Assembly: GCF_012524205.1 (NCBI RefSeq)
Contig: NZ_JABACI010000004.1
Coordinates: 62,001-126,000 of the forward strand
From: Microbacterium salsuginis
GTDB lineage: Bacteria > Actinomycetota > Actinomycetes > Actinomycetales > Microbacteriaceae
Length of the DNA: 64,000 nucleotides
Direction: 5' to 3'
In this document: positions 50,453 to 59,890 of the stretch, piece by piece
Numbering within the stretch: position 1 is the first letter of the stretch
How the letters are laid out: every line of letters begins with the position of its first letter
Notes under the pieces: generated by a model
What the model was told of the DNA's origin: nothing
Databases searched by the model: none
The model's input: the letters and a program-made list of their open reading frames with translations, nothing else
Translations under genes and position numbers: made by a program

Positions 50453-51196
50453 CTACGGGGTGCGGCCTTCGTCGTCTCGGCGCTCGCCACCCGCCGACAA
50501 GGCGTCGATCTTCGCCATGAGCTCACGCACCTGCGCCCGGGTGGCGGGTTCCTGATCGTCGTTGCCGCGCCCGGCACGCTCCAGCACCCACGACGCGAGG
50601 GTCGCGGTGATCACACCCGCCAGCGCGACACCGCCGAACATGAGCCCGACACCGACCCAGCGCCCGGCATCCGTCACCGGTGTGTAATCGCCGAAACCGG
50701 TCGTGGTCACGGTCACGCAGGCCCACCACAGGGCGATCCCGAACGTCGTGATCGTGGCGCCGGGCGCATGACGCTCCACCTCGAGTACGGCGAGCGACGA
50801 GATGTAGATGAGGATCGCGGCAGCACCCGCCCCGTACACGAGGATCTGCGTGCGAAGAACACGTCCCGCACTGGGCCGCAGTCCCGGTACGCGGGTGAGC
50901 ACACGCAGGAGCCTCACGAGCCGCAGCACCGGCACCAGGGCGAATGCCAGTGCGGACAGGTGGGATCGGAACCACTGCCACTTCTGCCGCGCGAGCATCA
51001 GCCGTACGAGGTAGTCGACGATGAACATCGCCCACGTCACGAAGATCACGACCGTGGCGACCATGCGCACCGGACCCGTCAGATCCGCGATGACGCGCCA
51101 CGAGTAGGCCACGAGATACAGCAGCGACGCGACCATGAGCGCCGTCCGGGTGTGCTGGTGCCAGGTCGACTCGTCCACAGGCGCATCATCCCGCAT
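50453..51196 (-). CDS. Voltage-sensor-type potassium channel
   Basis: This 247-residue six-helix ion channel subunit has S1-S3 (TALMVASLLYLVAYSWRVIA and following), an S4 with regularly spaced Arg (VPVLRLVRLLRVLTRVPGLR), pore helix IALWWACVTVTTTGFGDYTP (filter TTGFGD, a variant of TVGYGD) and S6 (VGVGLMFGGVALAGVITATL). A short C-terminal coiled coil (TRAQVRELMAKIDALSAGGE) probably assembles tetramers. It converges with the SHOCT operon and diverges from the CLC gene. Ion selectivity for K+ is expected but the Tyr-to-Phe change in the filter is noted. Confidence 0.9.
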   Translation of the reverse strand: MRDDAPVDESTWHQHTRTALMVASLLYLVAYSWRVIADLTGPVRMVATVVIFVTWAMFIVDYLVRLMLARQKWQWFRSHLSALAFALVPVLRLVRLLRVLTRVPGLRPSAGRVLRTQILVYGAGAAAILIYISSLAVLEVERHAPGATITTFGIALWWACVTVTTTGFGDYTPVTDAGRWVGVGLMFGGVALAGVITATLASWVLERAGRGNDDQEPATRAQVRELMAKIDALSAGGERRDDEGRTP

Positions 51197-51252
51197 GCCA
51201 CGCGGCGCGTCGCGAACGGCGCGCGGGGTGAATCGGCCGCTAGGGTTGCGCC

Positions 51253-52566
51253 ATGACCGGCACCTCCGCCGCCTCTCCGCCCGAGGCGCCGCTCACCGTG
51301 GGCCGGCTGGCGCTGCTGTCGATCCCTGCTCTGCTGATCGGCGTGCTGTCCGCGCTGTCGCTGTGGGCCCTCGAGGCACTCGCGGGACTTCTCGAAGACA
51401 CGCTCTGGACCAACACTCCCGGCGCCCTCGGCATCCAGCCCGACAACCCCTGGTGGATCTTCACCGTCCTGACCTTCACCGGCGTGGCCGTAGGGCTCGT
51501 GGTGTGGCTGGCACCTGGGCACGGCGGTCCCGACTCGGCCACCACCGAGCTCGAGCCGCATCCGCTCAAGCTCTCGGTGCTCCCCGGCCTGGCCATCGTG
51601 CTCATGCTGGGGCTGGCCGGCGGCGTGAGCCTAGGTCCAGAGAACCCCATCATCGCGATCAACGTGTCGCTCGCCGTGGCGTTCGTCGCGCGAATCGCCA
51701 AGGCGGTGCCGCCCGCGCTCGTGGGTGCGCTCGCGATCGCGGCCACGATCGGCGCGCTGTTCGGCACGCCCGTCGCGGCAGCCCTGGTCTTCACCGGCGT
51801 GGTCAGCCAGTTCCGGGCGAAAGGCTCGCTGTGGGACAAGCTGTTCCTCCCCCTCGTGGCCGCCGGCGCCGGCTCGATCACGACCCATTTCGTGGGCGGC
51901 GGACTCCAGACGATGCAGCTCGGCGCCCCCTACGGCTCGCCGCAGCCGCTCGACCTGCTCCTCGGAGCGGTCGTCGCCTGCCTCGCGGCGGCGTTCGCGC
52001 TCGTCGGGGTGTACCTCTTCCCGCTCGTGCATCGCGCGTTCCGCGCGCTGCGGCATCCGATGCTCTACATCGTGGCCGGCGGGATCGTCCTGGGGCTCCT
52101 CGGCATGCTCGGCGGACCCATCACCCTCTTCAAGGGCCTCGAGCAGAGCGCTGAGCTGCTCTCCCACCCGGACGACTACTCGCCCGGTGAGCTGACCGTG
52201 ATCCTGCTCGTGAAGCTCGCGGCGCTCGTCGTCGCGGCATCGGCCGGTTTCCGCGGCGGCCGCATCTTCCCGGCCGTCTTCATCGGCGTCGCCGCCGGGA
52301 TGCTGGGCGGCGCGCTGCTCCCGGCGCTGCCCTTCGGCCTCGCCGTGGCGTGCGGGGTGCTCGGGGTCGTCCTGGCGGTCGCGCGCGACGGCTGGATCGC
52401 GCTCTTCGTCGCCGTCGCGGTCGTCGGCGACGTCACGGTGCTGCCGATCCTGTGCCTCATCGTGCTTCCGGGCTGGCTCACCGTCACGTGGGCGCGCGAG
52501 ATGCTGATCACCCCCGACGACCTGGCGCGCGAGCGGGGATTCGATCCGGCAGGATCAGTCCGCTGA
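51253..52566 (+). CDS. CLC family chloride channel/transporter (ion channel protein)
   Basis: This 437-residue CLC protein has the anion-site motifs GVSLGPENP (GxxGPE type, with Glu148-like gating residue) and GGRIFPAVFIG (GxFxP type), and about 10-12 helices. ATG 51253 is six bases after TAGGGT (51241-51246). The order of motifs and the length fit a prokaryotic CLC; whether it is a channel or H+/Cl- exchanger is undecided. It faces the K+ channel head to head. Its stop overlaps the convergent DUF998 gene stop by 12 bases. Confidence 0.9.
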   Translation: MTGTSAASPPEAPLTVGRLALLSIPALLIGVLSALSLWALEALAGLLEDTLWTNTPGALGIQPDNPWWIFTVLTFTGVAVGLVVWLAPGHGGPDSATTELEPHPLKLSVLPGLAIVLMLGLAGGVSLGPENPIIAINVSLAVAFVARIAKAVPPALVGALAIAATIGALFGTPVAAALVFTGVVSQFRAKGSLWDKLFLPLVAAGAGSITTHFVGGGLQTMQLGAPYGSPQPLDLLLGAVVACLAAAFALVGVYLFPLVHRAFRALRHPMLYIVAGGIVLGLLGMLGGPITLFKGLEQSAELLSHPDDYSPGELTVILLVKLAALVVAASAGFRGGRIFPAVFIGVAAGMLGGALLPALPFGLAVACGVLGVVLAVARDGWIALFVAVAVVGDVTVLPILCLIVLPGWLTVTWAREMLITPDDLARERGFDPAGSVR

Positions 52567-53634
52567 GCCGGGCCGGGCGTCCTGCTCGAGCGCGGCACCG
52601 TTGCGGATGAACAGCACGATCCACGTGAAGACCAGGATGCCGGCCACGAGCTCGACGGCCGTGAGTGTGTAGTAGCCGACCGCGAACAGGACAGCGAGCA
52701 CCAGCGTGACCGCGAGGAACAGCCACCCGAGGACGACGAAGGGTCGCGGCATCCCGGTGATCCACGTCGGAAGCCCGATCACCAGCACGCCGAACGCGAC
52801 CACCATGCCCGAGGCCACGCCGGTGTGGACCGCGAAGAACTGGTCGACGGGGAACACCCCCACCAGGCCGAGGAACACACCGACCACGATGAGGCTGACC
52901 CGCACGCGACCGATGCCCTTGGGGTTGCCCGTCGGGATGCCGCGCGTGGCGTAGCGCGCCAGCGTCGTCACGAGGAATCCGGCGACGATGATCGTGATGT
53001 TGAACGCGAAGGCAGACACGTTCGACGACATGCCGAGCGCGCTGAGGTTGTCTTTCCACCAGTCCGGATCGCTGGCCGTGAGCATGCTCGCCATCACCCC
53101 GAACACGAGGAAGACCGCGAGCACCACCGCCAGCAGCTGCAGGTCCATGTGGGTCGCCGAGAAGAACGAGACGTAGCCGCTCATCGCGGCGGCCGCGCCG
53201 GAGAGGATCAGCACGGGCAGCGCGAACACTTCGGCGCCGATGAATGCGTGCTCGAGGATGACCGCCAGCAGCGTCCAGCCGAGCAGAGCGATGACCCCGT
53301 GCGCGAACGAGAGGGCGGCCAGGTCGAGGTAGCCCAGGATTCGTGCGCGGGGGGCTTCGCCGCGCACCCGCAGCAGGATCCTGCCGGCGATGACCGACAG
53401 CATCGCGGCGATGCCCGAGGCGATCGCGGCGAACTGCCCGACCGATCCCGGTCCGGCGATCGGCGCCGCCTGGAAGCCGAACGCGACCAGCGCGACGAGC
53501 GCCACGAGCACGAACGAGGTCGCGCCGACGGCGAGCGCGAGCGACTCGAGCGATCGCTGGCTCGACGTGTCGAACACTCCGGGATTGACCGGTTCGCGGC
53601 GCTCGGCCGCCGAGTCGAGGGAGGTCTGCGTCAT
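52555..53634 (-). CDS. DUF998-type integral membrane protein
   Basis: This 359-residue polytopic protein has about eight or nine helices. The conserved middle part is WWKDNLSALGMSSNVSAFAF, FNITIIVAGFLVTTLA, then VGVFPVDQFFAVHTGVASGM, characteristic of DUF998 membrane proteins, whose function is unknown. An N-terminal cytoplasmic segment (MTQTSLDSAAERREPVNPGV) precedes TM1. ATG 53634 overlaps the stop of the upstream AI-2E gene by four bases, so the two are cotranslated. Confidence 0.88.
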   Translation of the reverse strand: MTQTSLDSAAERREPVNPGVFDTSSQRSLESLALAVGATSFVLVALVALVAFGFQAAPIAGPGSVGQFAAIASGIAAMLSVIAGRILLRVRGEAPRARILGYLDLAALSFAHGVIALLGWTLLAVILEHAFIGAEVFALPVLILSGAAAAMSGYVSFFSATHMDLQLLAVVLAVFLVFGVMASMLTASDPDWWKDNLSALGMSSNVSAFAFNITIIVAGFLVTTLARYATRGIPTGNPKGIGRVRVSLIVVGVFLGLVGVFPVDQFFAVHTGVASGMVVAFGVLVIGLPTWITGMPRPFVVLGWLFLAVTLVLAVLFAVGYYTLTAVELVAGILVFTWIVLFIRNGAALEQDARPGSAD

Positions 53635-54752
53635 GGCCGTCTCCGTGACGGGGCGAGGGGTGGGGCTGCGGATGCCGCGGCTGCGGCGTTCGCAGTCGTC
53701 GCGGAGTGATCGCCCGAGAGCCAGCGCAGCCACAGTGCGCCAGGATCGCCCTCGAGGACGAGCGCCCGCACGACCAGGGTCAGCGGAATCGAGAGGATCG
53801 CGCCGAGCGGTCCGATGATGAAGGTCCAGAACACGACGGAGAAGAAGCTCAGCGTGAGGCTCAGATCGACCGCGTCGCTGACGAACTTGGGCTGCACGAG
53901 CACTTGCAGCACGACGTTGACGACGCTGTAGATCGCGATGACGGCCAGCAGCATGGGCCAGCCGCCCACCACGAAGGCGAGCACGGCCGGCGGGATGAGC
54001 CCCAGCACGAAGCCGATGTTGGGCACGAAGTTGGTGACGAACGCGAGGATCGCCCACACCAGCGGCGCGGGCACGCCCAGTGCCCACAGCGCGAGGCCGT
54101 CGATGACGGCCACGATCGCGCCGAAGCTCGCGTTGACGACGTAGTAGCGACGGATGCCTGAGTTCAGGTGGCCGATCCGCGCCAGGACGGGCCGCTGCTC
54201 GGCGCCGAAGAGGCGATCGGCGCTGCGGTAGCGCGCAGCGTCCGCCGCCATGAAGATCACGTAGGCGAAGACGAAGAACAGGGCCGTCGCCACGGCGAGG
54301 ATGGTGCCGCCGAGGCTCGACGCCAGATCGACCAGGGTCCTCGGATCGAGCACCGCCGCTGCGGCATCCGTCGCCTCCTGAGCCAGGCCCGCCGACGCGA
54401 GCCAGGCCAGCAGCTCGTCCACGTTGGCGCGCAGCTCGTCCACGTAGTCGACCACCAGGCGCGCGAACTGGGTGCCGGCGAGCCACAGCAGAGCAGCCAT
54501 GCCGATGAGCACGAGGTAGGCGACGACGATGACGGCGGTCGTGCCGCTCCACCGCGGCCAGCCGCGCCGTTCGAGCGGCCGGCGCACCGGCTCGCAGATC
54601 ACCACGAGGACGATCGCCAAGGCGAGCGGTCCGAAGATGTCGCGTGCGAGGAACACGCCCGCCAGCACGACCACCGACGCGGCGAGCCCCAGCAGCACGC
54701 GCAGGCTCGGCGAGAGCAGAGGCGGCGGTGCGGCGGGCGCGGCGCGGGTCAC
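53631..54752 (-). CDS. AI-2E family (PerM/TqsA) membrane transporter, second copy
   Basis: This is a 373-residue AI-2E superfamily permease. N-terminal helices flank ICEPVRRPLERRGWPRWSGT. The central part is RLVVDYVDELRANVDELLAW. The C-terminal family core is PAPLVWAILAFVTNFVPNIG, FVLGLIPPAVLAF and VQPKFVSDAVDLSLTLSFFS, the latter typical of the YhhT/PerM branch. GTG 54752 is six bases after TAGCCT. It is 59 bases downstream of the HAD gene on the same strand and coupled to DUF998. Confidence 0.9.
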   Translation of the reverse strand: MTRAAPAAPPPLLSPSLRVLLGLAASVVVLAGVFLARDIFGPLALAIVLVVICEPVRRPLERRGWPRWSGTTAVIVVAYLVLIGMAALLWLAGTQFARLVVDYVDELRANVDELLAWLASAGLAQEATDAAAAVLDPRTLVDLASSLGGTILAVATALFFVFAYVIFMAADAARYRSADRLFGAEQRPVLARIGHLNSGIRRYYVVNASFGAIVAVIDGLALWALGVPAPLVWAILAFVTNFVPNIGFVLGLIPPAVLAFVVGGWPMLLAVIAIYSVVNVVLQVLVQPKFVSDAVDLSLTLSFFSVVFWTFIIGPLGAILSIPLTLVVRALVLEGDPGALWLRWLSGDHSATTANAAAAASAAPPLAPSRRRP

Positions 54753-54811
54753 GAAGCCAGGCTAGGGCCAGGGTCGGTCGTCGGCACCCGGACGCGCGGA
54801 GGCGACCCGGC

Positions 54812-55747
54812 TCAGCCTGCCGCCGGGAAGACCTGCGACCAGTCGTCGCGCACGCTGACCACCGCGAAGCCGTGCGCCGTCGCCACGTCGAGCGCCTTCT
54901 CGGCACCCTTGTCGTAGGGCGCGTCGCCGCGGCCGGTGTCGTCGTCGTGATGGATCAGCAGGCTCAGGCTGCGGGGGTTGCCCTGCGCGAACCGCAGCAT
55001 GGGGATGTCGCCGTTCGAGTTGCCGGCCGCGAGGATCGGCCGGCGACCGGTGCGCATCCAGATGCGCACCGGCTTCTCGGGCCCGTCGTCGAAGAACGAC
55101 AGGGCCTTGCCGTAGCGCACCACGTTGGCCTCGGCGTCGTACTCCAGCGACAGCCCCGTGCCGATCACGCGCTGCACCGGGATGCCGTAATAGTCCATCG
55201 TCATCGGGCGCATGAAGTCGCGCTCGCCCCCCGACACGATGTACGTGCGGAAGTCGTGCGAGTCGAGCAGCCGGATCAGCTCGACCATCGGCTGGTACAC
55301 GGTGTGCGCGTACGAGCTGCCGAGCGTGAGGTGCCGCGCCTCGCGATAGAACGCGGCGACGGATGCCTCGTACTCCTCGACGCTCACGCCCGTGCTCGAC
55401 TCGGCGACCGCCGCGATGAGCAGGCCCAGGTCGGCGTCGTCGCCGGCGTAGTGCTTGTCGACCGCCGCGCCGAGCCACGCGTAATCTCCGCTGACGGCGG
55501 CGCGGTAGGGCTGGCGCTCGGCGAGCGAGGGATCCGCGGTCGCGGCGAGCTTCCACTGCTCCAGCAGGTAGTGCAGCTGCGTGGGCATCGGCTTCTCCGT
55601 CCAGAGCGTGCCGTCGTTGTCGAACACCGCGACCCGGCCCTCGTGGGGCACGAAGTCCGGCGACCCTTCGTCGGTGACCGCGGCGACGAACTCGAGGAGC
55701 GCGGCACGGGTCGGTGTCTCTCGCCACGAAGGCAGGATGTCTGTCAC
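54812..55747 (-). CDS. HAD superfamily phosphatase (phosphoserine phosphatase-like)
   Basis: This is a 311-residue HAD hydrolase. Motif I is FDNDGTLWTEKP, motif II is YIVSGGERDFM, motif III Lys is in the GYGKA-like region (VVRYGKALSFFDDGPEKPVR) and motif IV is AAGNSNGDIPML. The cap helices are those of the phosphoserine phosphatase-like branch. GTG 55747 overlaps the SulP-3 stop (GTGA), giving a coupled pair. Related HAD proteins often sit beside arylsulfatase and SulP genes in actinobacteria (from memory of such loci). The substrate is unknown. Confidence 0.9.
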   Translation of the reverse strand: MTDILPSWRETPTRAALLEFVAAVTDEGSPDFVPHEGRVAVFDNDGTLWTEKPMPTQLHYLLEQWKLAATADPSLAERQPYRAAVSGDYAWLGAAVDKHYAGDDADLGLLIAAVAESSTGVSVEEYEASVAAFYREARHLTLGSSYAHTVYQPMVELIRLLDSHDFRTYIVSGGERDFMRPMTMDYYGIPVQRVIGTGLSLEYDAEANVVRYGKALSFFDDGPEKPVRIWMRTGRRPILAAGNSNGDIPMLRFAQGNPRSLSLLIHHDDDTGRGDAPYDKGAEKALDVATAHGFAVVSVRDDWSQVFPAAG

Positions 55748-57393
55748 GGATGCCGTCCCTTCTGCCCGCTTCCGGATGCGTCGGCGAGCGCTTCCTCGAC
55801 CGTAGCGTGGACCCGGCCCTGCTTCTCGAGGCCGGCGTACCAGATCGTCTTGCGGGCGACGCGGCTGGCGGCCTCGGGCAGCCGAGCGAGGTGCAGCGCG
55901 ATGCCGAGCTCCTCGAGCTCGCTGTCGAGGTCCTCGAGGATGTCGAGGACAGTGATGCTGAGCACCGTGAGGCGCTCGGCATCGAGGATCAGCGCCGTCA
56001 CGGCGGGGTGCTGCGACGCGGTCAGTGAGAGGATCGCGCGCTCGTTGGGCTGCGCGTTCGCGGTGTACATCCCGCGCCCGAGGTGGATGGCGATGACTCC
56101 CGGCTCGCGGCCGACGATCGACAGCTCCGGGGTGTTCACCTCTTTCAGCACGAGGACCAGTGTCACGACGATGCCGACCGCGAGCGCAGGCAGCAGCCCC
56201 GCGCTGAGGCCGAGCACGGCGACGCTCGTCGCGACCCAGAAGTCCATGCGGCTGATGTGGAACCACCGCACGAGCTCCGGGATGTTGATCAGGCCGGCCA
56301 CCGCGACGAAGACCATCGCCGCGAGCGTGGCCTCGGGCAGCATGCTGAGGACCGGTCCCAGGAACAGCGCCACCAGGACGGCCAGGCCGACGGTGACGAG
56401 CGTCGACACCTGCGTCTTCGCGCCGGCACCCTGATTCATCGCACTCTGCGAGAAGCCGCCCGCCGCCGGCATGGCGGCGAAGAACGCCCCGGCGACGTTG
56501 GCCGCACCGACGGCGAGGAGTTCCTGGTCGCTGTCGATCTGCGGTTCGCCCTTGCGTCGAATGCTCCGCGCGACCGCGGCCGATTCGAGGAACGACATGA
56601 CCGCGATCGCCAGCGCGCCGGGGACGAGGGAGACGGCGTGAGAGAAGTCGGGGATGCCGGGCAGGGGCAGGCCCGACGGCACCGCATCGATCAGCGCGAT
56701 GCCGGCAGAGGCCGTGACCCCGAAGGATGTCAGCAGGATGCCTCCGGTCACCACGATCAGCGCGCCCGGGACCCTCGGCGCAAAGCGCTTCAGCGCGAGC
56801 AGCACGAGGATCGAGGCCACCGACAGTGCGACGGTCGGCCAGTTGACGCTCTCCCACGCGCCGCCGACGGCGATCAGGGCGTGGATGAAGCCCTGGCCCG
56901 AGACATCCGTGGACTCGCCGAGCAGCTTCGGCACCTGCCCGACGGCCACCGTCGCGCCGACCCCGATCTTCAGTCCGAGCGCCGTCGCGCCGCTGATGTT
57001 CTCGACGAGAGATCCGAGCCGGAAGAGCCTGGCGAGCGCGAGGCACGCGCCCACCAGGAGGGTGAGCATCATCAGCGAGCCGAGGGGGTCCTCGGACCCG
57101 GCTGCGACACCCGCCGACACCAGCGTCGTCGCCGTCAGCGTCGCGATGGTCGAGGTCGTCGACACGCTCATCGCCCGGCTCCCGCCAAGGAGCGCGTAGA
57201 CCAGCATCGGCACGATGCACGTGTACAGACCGACCTGCACCGGCAGGTTCGCGATGGTCGCATACGCCATCGCCTGCGGCACGACGACCGCTCCCGCCGA
57301 CAGTCCGGCCAGCAGATCGGGGCCGATCCACGCGCGGCGATAGCCGGTCAGCGTGGGAAGCAGCCGGCGAGGCCGTGGCGCGGTCGTCGTCAC
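55744..57393 (-). CDS. SulP family anion transporter with STAS domain (3 of 3)
   Basis: This 549-residue SulP transporter begins GYRRAWIGPDLLAGLSAGAV near residue 17 and has the family segment VPQAMAYATIANLPVQVGLY, the AAGGFSQSAMNQGAGAKTQV region and a C-terminal STAS domain (residues about 440-545, ending before a basic tail). GTG 57393 is six bases after TAGGTT. It is divergent from the second arylsulfatase (57541) and coupled to the HAD gene, so it is likely tied to sulfate release or uptake. It is not a recent copy of SulP-1 or SulP-2. Confidence 0.94.
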   Translation of the reverse strand: MTTTAPRPRRLLPTLTGYRRAWIGPDLLAGLSAGAVVVPQAMAYATIANLPVQVGLYTCIVPMLVYALLGGSRAMSVSTTSTIATLTATTLVSAGVAAGSEDPLGSLMMLTLLVGACLALARLFRLGSLVENISGATALGLKIGVGATVAVGQVPKLLGESTDVSGQGFIHALIAVGGAWESVNWPTVALSVASILVLLALKRFAPRVPGALIVVTGGILLTSFGVTASAGIALIDAVPSGLPLPGIPDFSHAVSLVPGALAIAVMSFLESAAVARSIRRKGEPQIDSDQELLAVGAANVAGAFFAAMPAAGGFSQSAMNQGAGAKTQVSTLVTVGLAVLVALFLGPVLSMLPEATLAAMVFVAVAGLINIPELVRWFHISRMDFWVATSVAVLGLSAGLLPALAVGIVVTLVLVLKEVNTPELSIVGREPGVIAIHLGRGMYTANAQPNERAILSLTASQHPAVTALILDAERLTVLSITVLDILEDLDSELEELGIALHLARLPEAASRVARKTIWYAGLEKQGRVHATVEEALADASGSGQKGRHP

Positions 57394-57540
57394 AGCCCGA
57401 ACCTACCGGCCGCCGCGAGCCGCGGCATCCCGCCGCTCGCGGTGATTTCGCGAGCCGTTCCCTTTTGCCGCCGCCGCGCACTCGCTAGCGTCGAGGTGGC
57501 GCCGCTCCCTCGCGCGGCGATCCAGGCGATAGGAGTGACG

Positions 57541-59862
57541 ATGGCCAAGGAGTTCACCGGGACGATCAACCTCGACGTGCGGGACTCGGTCCCGGACTGG
57601 TCGCCGTACGAGCTGCCGCGCGCACCCGAGGGTGCACCGAACGTGCTCGTGGTGCTCTACGACGACACCGGCATGGCGTCGTGGTCGCCCTACGGCGGCC
57701 GCATCAACATGCCGACGCTGGACCGGCTCGCCGAGAACGGCCTGACCTACACGCAGTGGCACACGACGTCGATCTGTTCGGCCACACGCTCGACATTCCT
57801 CACCGGGCGCAACCACCACGCCAACGGCATGGGGGTGATCATGGAGGCCACGAACGGCTTTCCCGGATACTCCGGACGTCTGCCGAAGGAATGCGCCACG
57901 CTGGGCCAGGTGCTGCAGGACAACGGCTACTCGACGTTCTGGGTCGGCAAGAATCACAACGTCCCCGAGGAAGACCTCTCATCCGGCGGCAGCAAGTCGC
58001 AGTGGCCGCTCGCGATCGGCTTCGACCGCTTCTACGGCTACCTCGGCGGGGAGACCAACCAGTGGTACCCCGATCTGGTGGAAGACAACCGGTTCATCGA
58101 GCAGCCGTATACACCGGAGGAGGGCTACCACCTGTCGAAGGACCTCGCCGATCAGGCCATCCGGATGATCCGTGACCAGAAGGCGTCGAACCCGTCGAAG
58201 CCGTGGTTCACCTGGTACTGCCCCGGCGCGAACCATGCCCCGCACCAGGCACCGCAGGAGTACATCGACAAGTACAAGGGCATGTTCGACGACGGCTACG
58301 ACGCCTATCGCACGTGGGTGCTGGAGCGCATGGTCGACCGCGGCATCCTTCCCGCCGACACCGAGCTCACCGAGTTCAACCCGCTCCCCGACGACGCGGC
58401 GAATCCCGCCGACGACGTCAAGCCGTGGGATTCGCTGTCCGACGATGAGAAGCGACTGTTCAGCCGCATGGCCGAAGTGTTCGCCGCCTACAGCGAGTAC
58501 ACCGACGTCGAGATCGGACGGGTCATCGACTACCTCGAAGAGTCCGGCCAGCTCGACAACACGCTCATCTTCTACTGCGCCGACAACGGAGCGTCGGGCG
58601 AAGGCAGCCCGGACGGTTCGGTCAACGAGAACAAGTTCTTCAACGGGTTCCCCGACGACCTTGCCGAGAACCTGTCGATGATCGACAAGCTGGGCGGACC
58701 GGAGGCGTACAACCATTACCCGACCGGGTGGGCTGCGGCGTTCTCGACGCCGTTCAAGATGTTCAAGCGCTACGCGCAGTTCTCGGGCGGCACGTGCGAC
58801 CCGATGATCGTCCACTGGCCCGCCGGGATCAAGGCCAAGGGCGAGATCCGTCACCAGTACCACCACTCGGTCGACGTGGTCTCGACCATTCTCGATGTCA
58901 TCGGGATCGATTTCCCCGACGAGTACCGCGGGGTGAAGCAGCGGCCACTGCCGGGAGTGTCGATGAAGTACTCCTTCGACGCGGCTCCGGATGCCCCCAC
59001 CGAGAAGCACGTGCAGTACTACTCGATGCTCGGCACGCGTGGCATCTGGAAGGACGGCTGGAAGGCGTCGACCATCCACGCGCCGTTCACCCCCGGCCGC
59101 TTCGAGGATGACCGCTGGGAGCTGTATCACGTCGATGAGGATCGCTCCGAGTCGAAGGACCTCGCGGCGGAATGCCCCGAGAAGCTGGCCGAGCTCATCG
59201 AGCTGTTCGACAAGGAGGCCAAGGAGAACCACGTCTACCCGCTGGACGGCCGCCCTGCACTGGAGCTGGCGACCACGCCCCGGCCGGTGCCCGAGCCGCC
59301 GCGCACCCGCTACATCTACTACCCGGGGGCCACGGCGGTTCCCGAGGGCGTCGCCGTCAGCGTGCGCGGCCGCTCGTTCAAGATCATCGCGGACGTGGTC
59401 GTCGAGGAGGGAACGCAGGGCGTGATCTTCGCGCATGGTTCGCGCTTCGGCGGTCACACGCTGTTCATCAAGGACAACAAGCTCAGTTACGTGTACAACT
59501 TCCTCGGCATCCCGCCGGAGCAGACGTTCACGTCCGGCCCGTTGACCGCGGGACCACACGCGCTCGGGATGGAGTTCATCCGCGAGAGCGCCGGTGAGCA
59601 TGGCGAGTCGATCGGGACGGCGAAGCTCTACGTCGACGACCAGGTCGTCGCCGAGGGGCCGATGCGCGCGCAGGTGGGCAAGTTCACGCTGTGCGGCGAC
59701 GGCCTGTGCGTCGGCTTCGACAGCGCGGATGCCGTGAGCAGCCAGTACGCCAACCCGTTCCCCTTCACGAACGGGAAGCTGCTCGGCGTGGGTATCGACG
59801 TCAGCGAGGAGCAATACCTCGATCTCGAGCTCGAGGCTCAGGCGGCATTCGCCCGCGAGTAG
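57541..59862 (+). CDS. Arylsulfatase (type I, AtsD-like) with C-terminal beta domain
   Basis: This large 773-residue sulfatase has metal residues NVLVVLYDDTGMASWSPYGG, and its modification motif is C79-S-A-T-R83 within TTSICSATRSTFLTGRNHHA. Further active-site parts are ANHAPHQAPQEYIDKYKGMF and YCADNGASGEGSPDGSVNEN. After residue about 560 it has a beta-rich domain (FKIIADVVVEEGTQGVIFAH, GGHTLFIKDNKLSYVYNFLG) as in AtsD-type sulfatases. No signal peptide, so cytoplasmic. ATG 57541 follows ATAGGAGTGACG. It is divergent from SulP-3, and its cysteine is presumably activated by the FGE at 43844. Confidence 0.95.
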   Translation: MAKEFTGTINLDVRDSVPDWSPYELPRAPEGAPNVLVVLYDDTGMASWSPYGGRINMPTLDRLAENGLTYTQWHTTSICSATRSTFLTGRNHHANGMGVIMEATNGFPGYSGRLPKECATLGQVLQDNGYSTFWVGKNHNVPEEDLSSGGSKSQWPLAIGFDRFYGYLGGETNQWYPDLVEDNRFIEQPYTPEEGYHLSKDLADQAIRMIRDQKASNPSKPWFTWYCPGANHAPHQAPQEYIDKYKGMFDDGYDAYRTWVLERMVDRGILPADTELTEFNPLPDDAANPADDVKPWDSLSDDEKRLFSRMAEVFAAYSEYTDVEIGRVIDYLEESGQLDNTLIFYCADNGASGEGSPDGSVNENKFFNGFPDDLAENLSMIDKLGGPEAYNHYPTGWAAAFSTPFKMFKRYAQFSGGTCDPMIVHWPAGIKAKGEIRHQYHHSVDVVSTILDVIGIDFPDEYRGVKQRPLPGVSMKYSFDAAPDAPTEKHVQYYSMLGTRGIWKDGWKASTIHAPFTPGRFEDDRWELYHVDEDRSESKDLAAECPEKLAELIELFDKEAKENHVYPLDGRPALELATTPRPVPEPPRTRYIYYPGATAVPEGVAVSVRGRSFKIIADVVVEEGTQGVIFAHGSRFGGHTLFIKDNKLSYVYNFLGIPPEQTFTSGPLTAGPHALGMEFIRESAGEHGESIGTAKLYVDDQVVAEGPMRAQVGKFTLCGDGLCVGFDSADAVSSQYANPFPFTNGKLLGVGIDVSEEQYLDLELEAQAAFARE

Positions 59863-59890
59863 TCCGGGCGGACGAGACAGCAGGTTCCGA

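Noticed and set aside
54812..57481. 889-codon HAD frame covering SulP-3
   Set aside because: The HAD protein starts at GTG 55747; the rest is a shadow of SulP-3 in another frame.
56083..57540. Long N-terminal extension of the second sulfatase
   Set aside because: It is antisense to SulP-3; the sulfatase has a good ribosome site and ATG at 57541.
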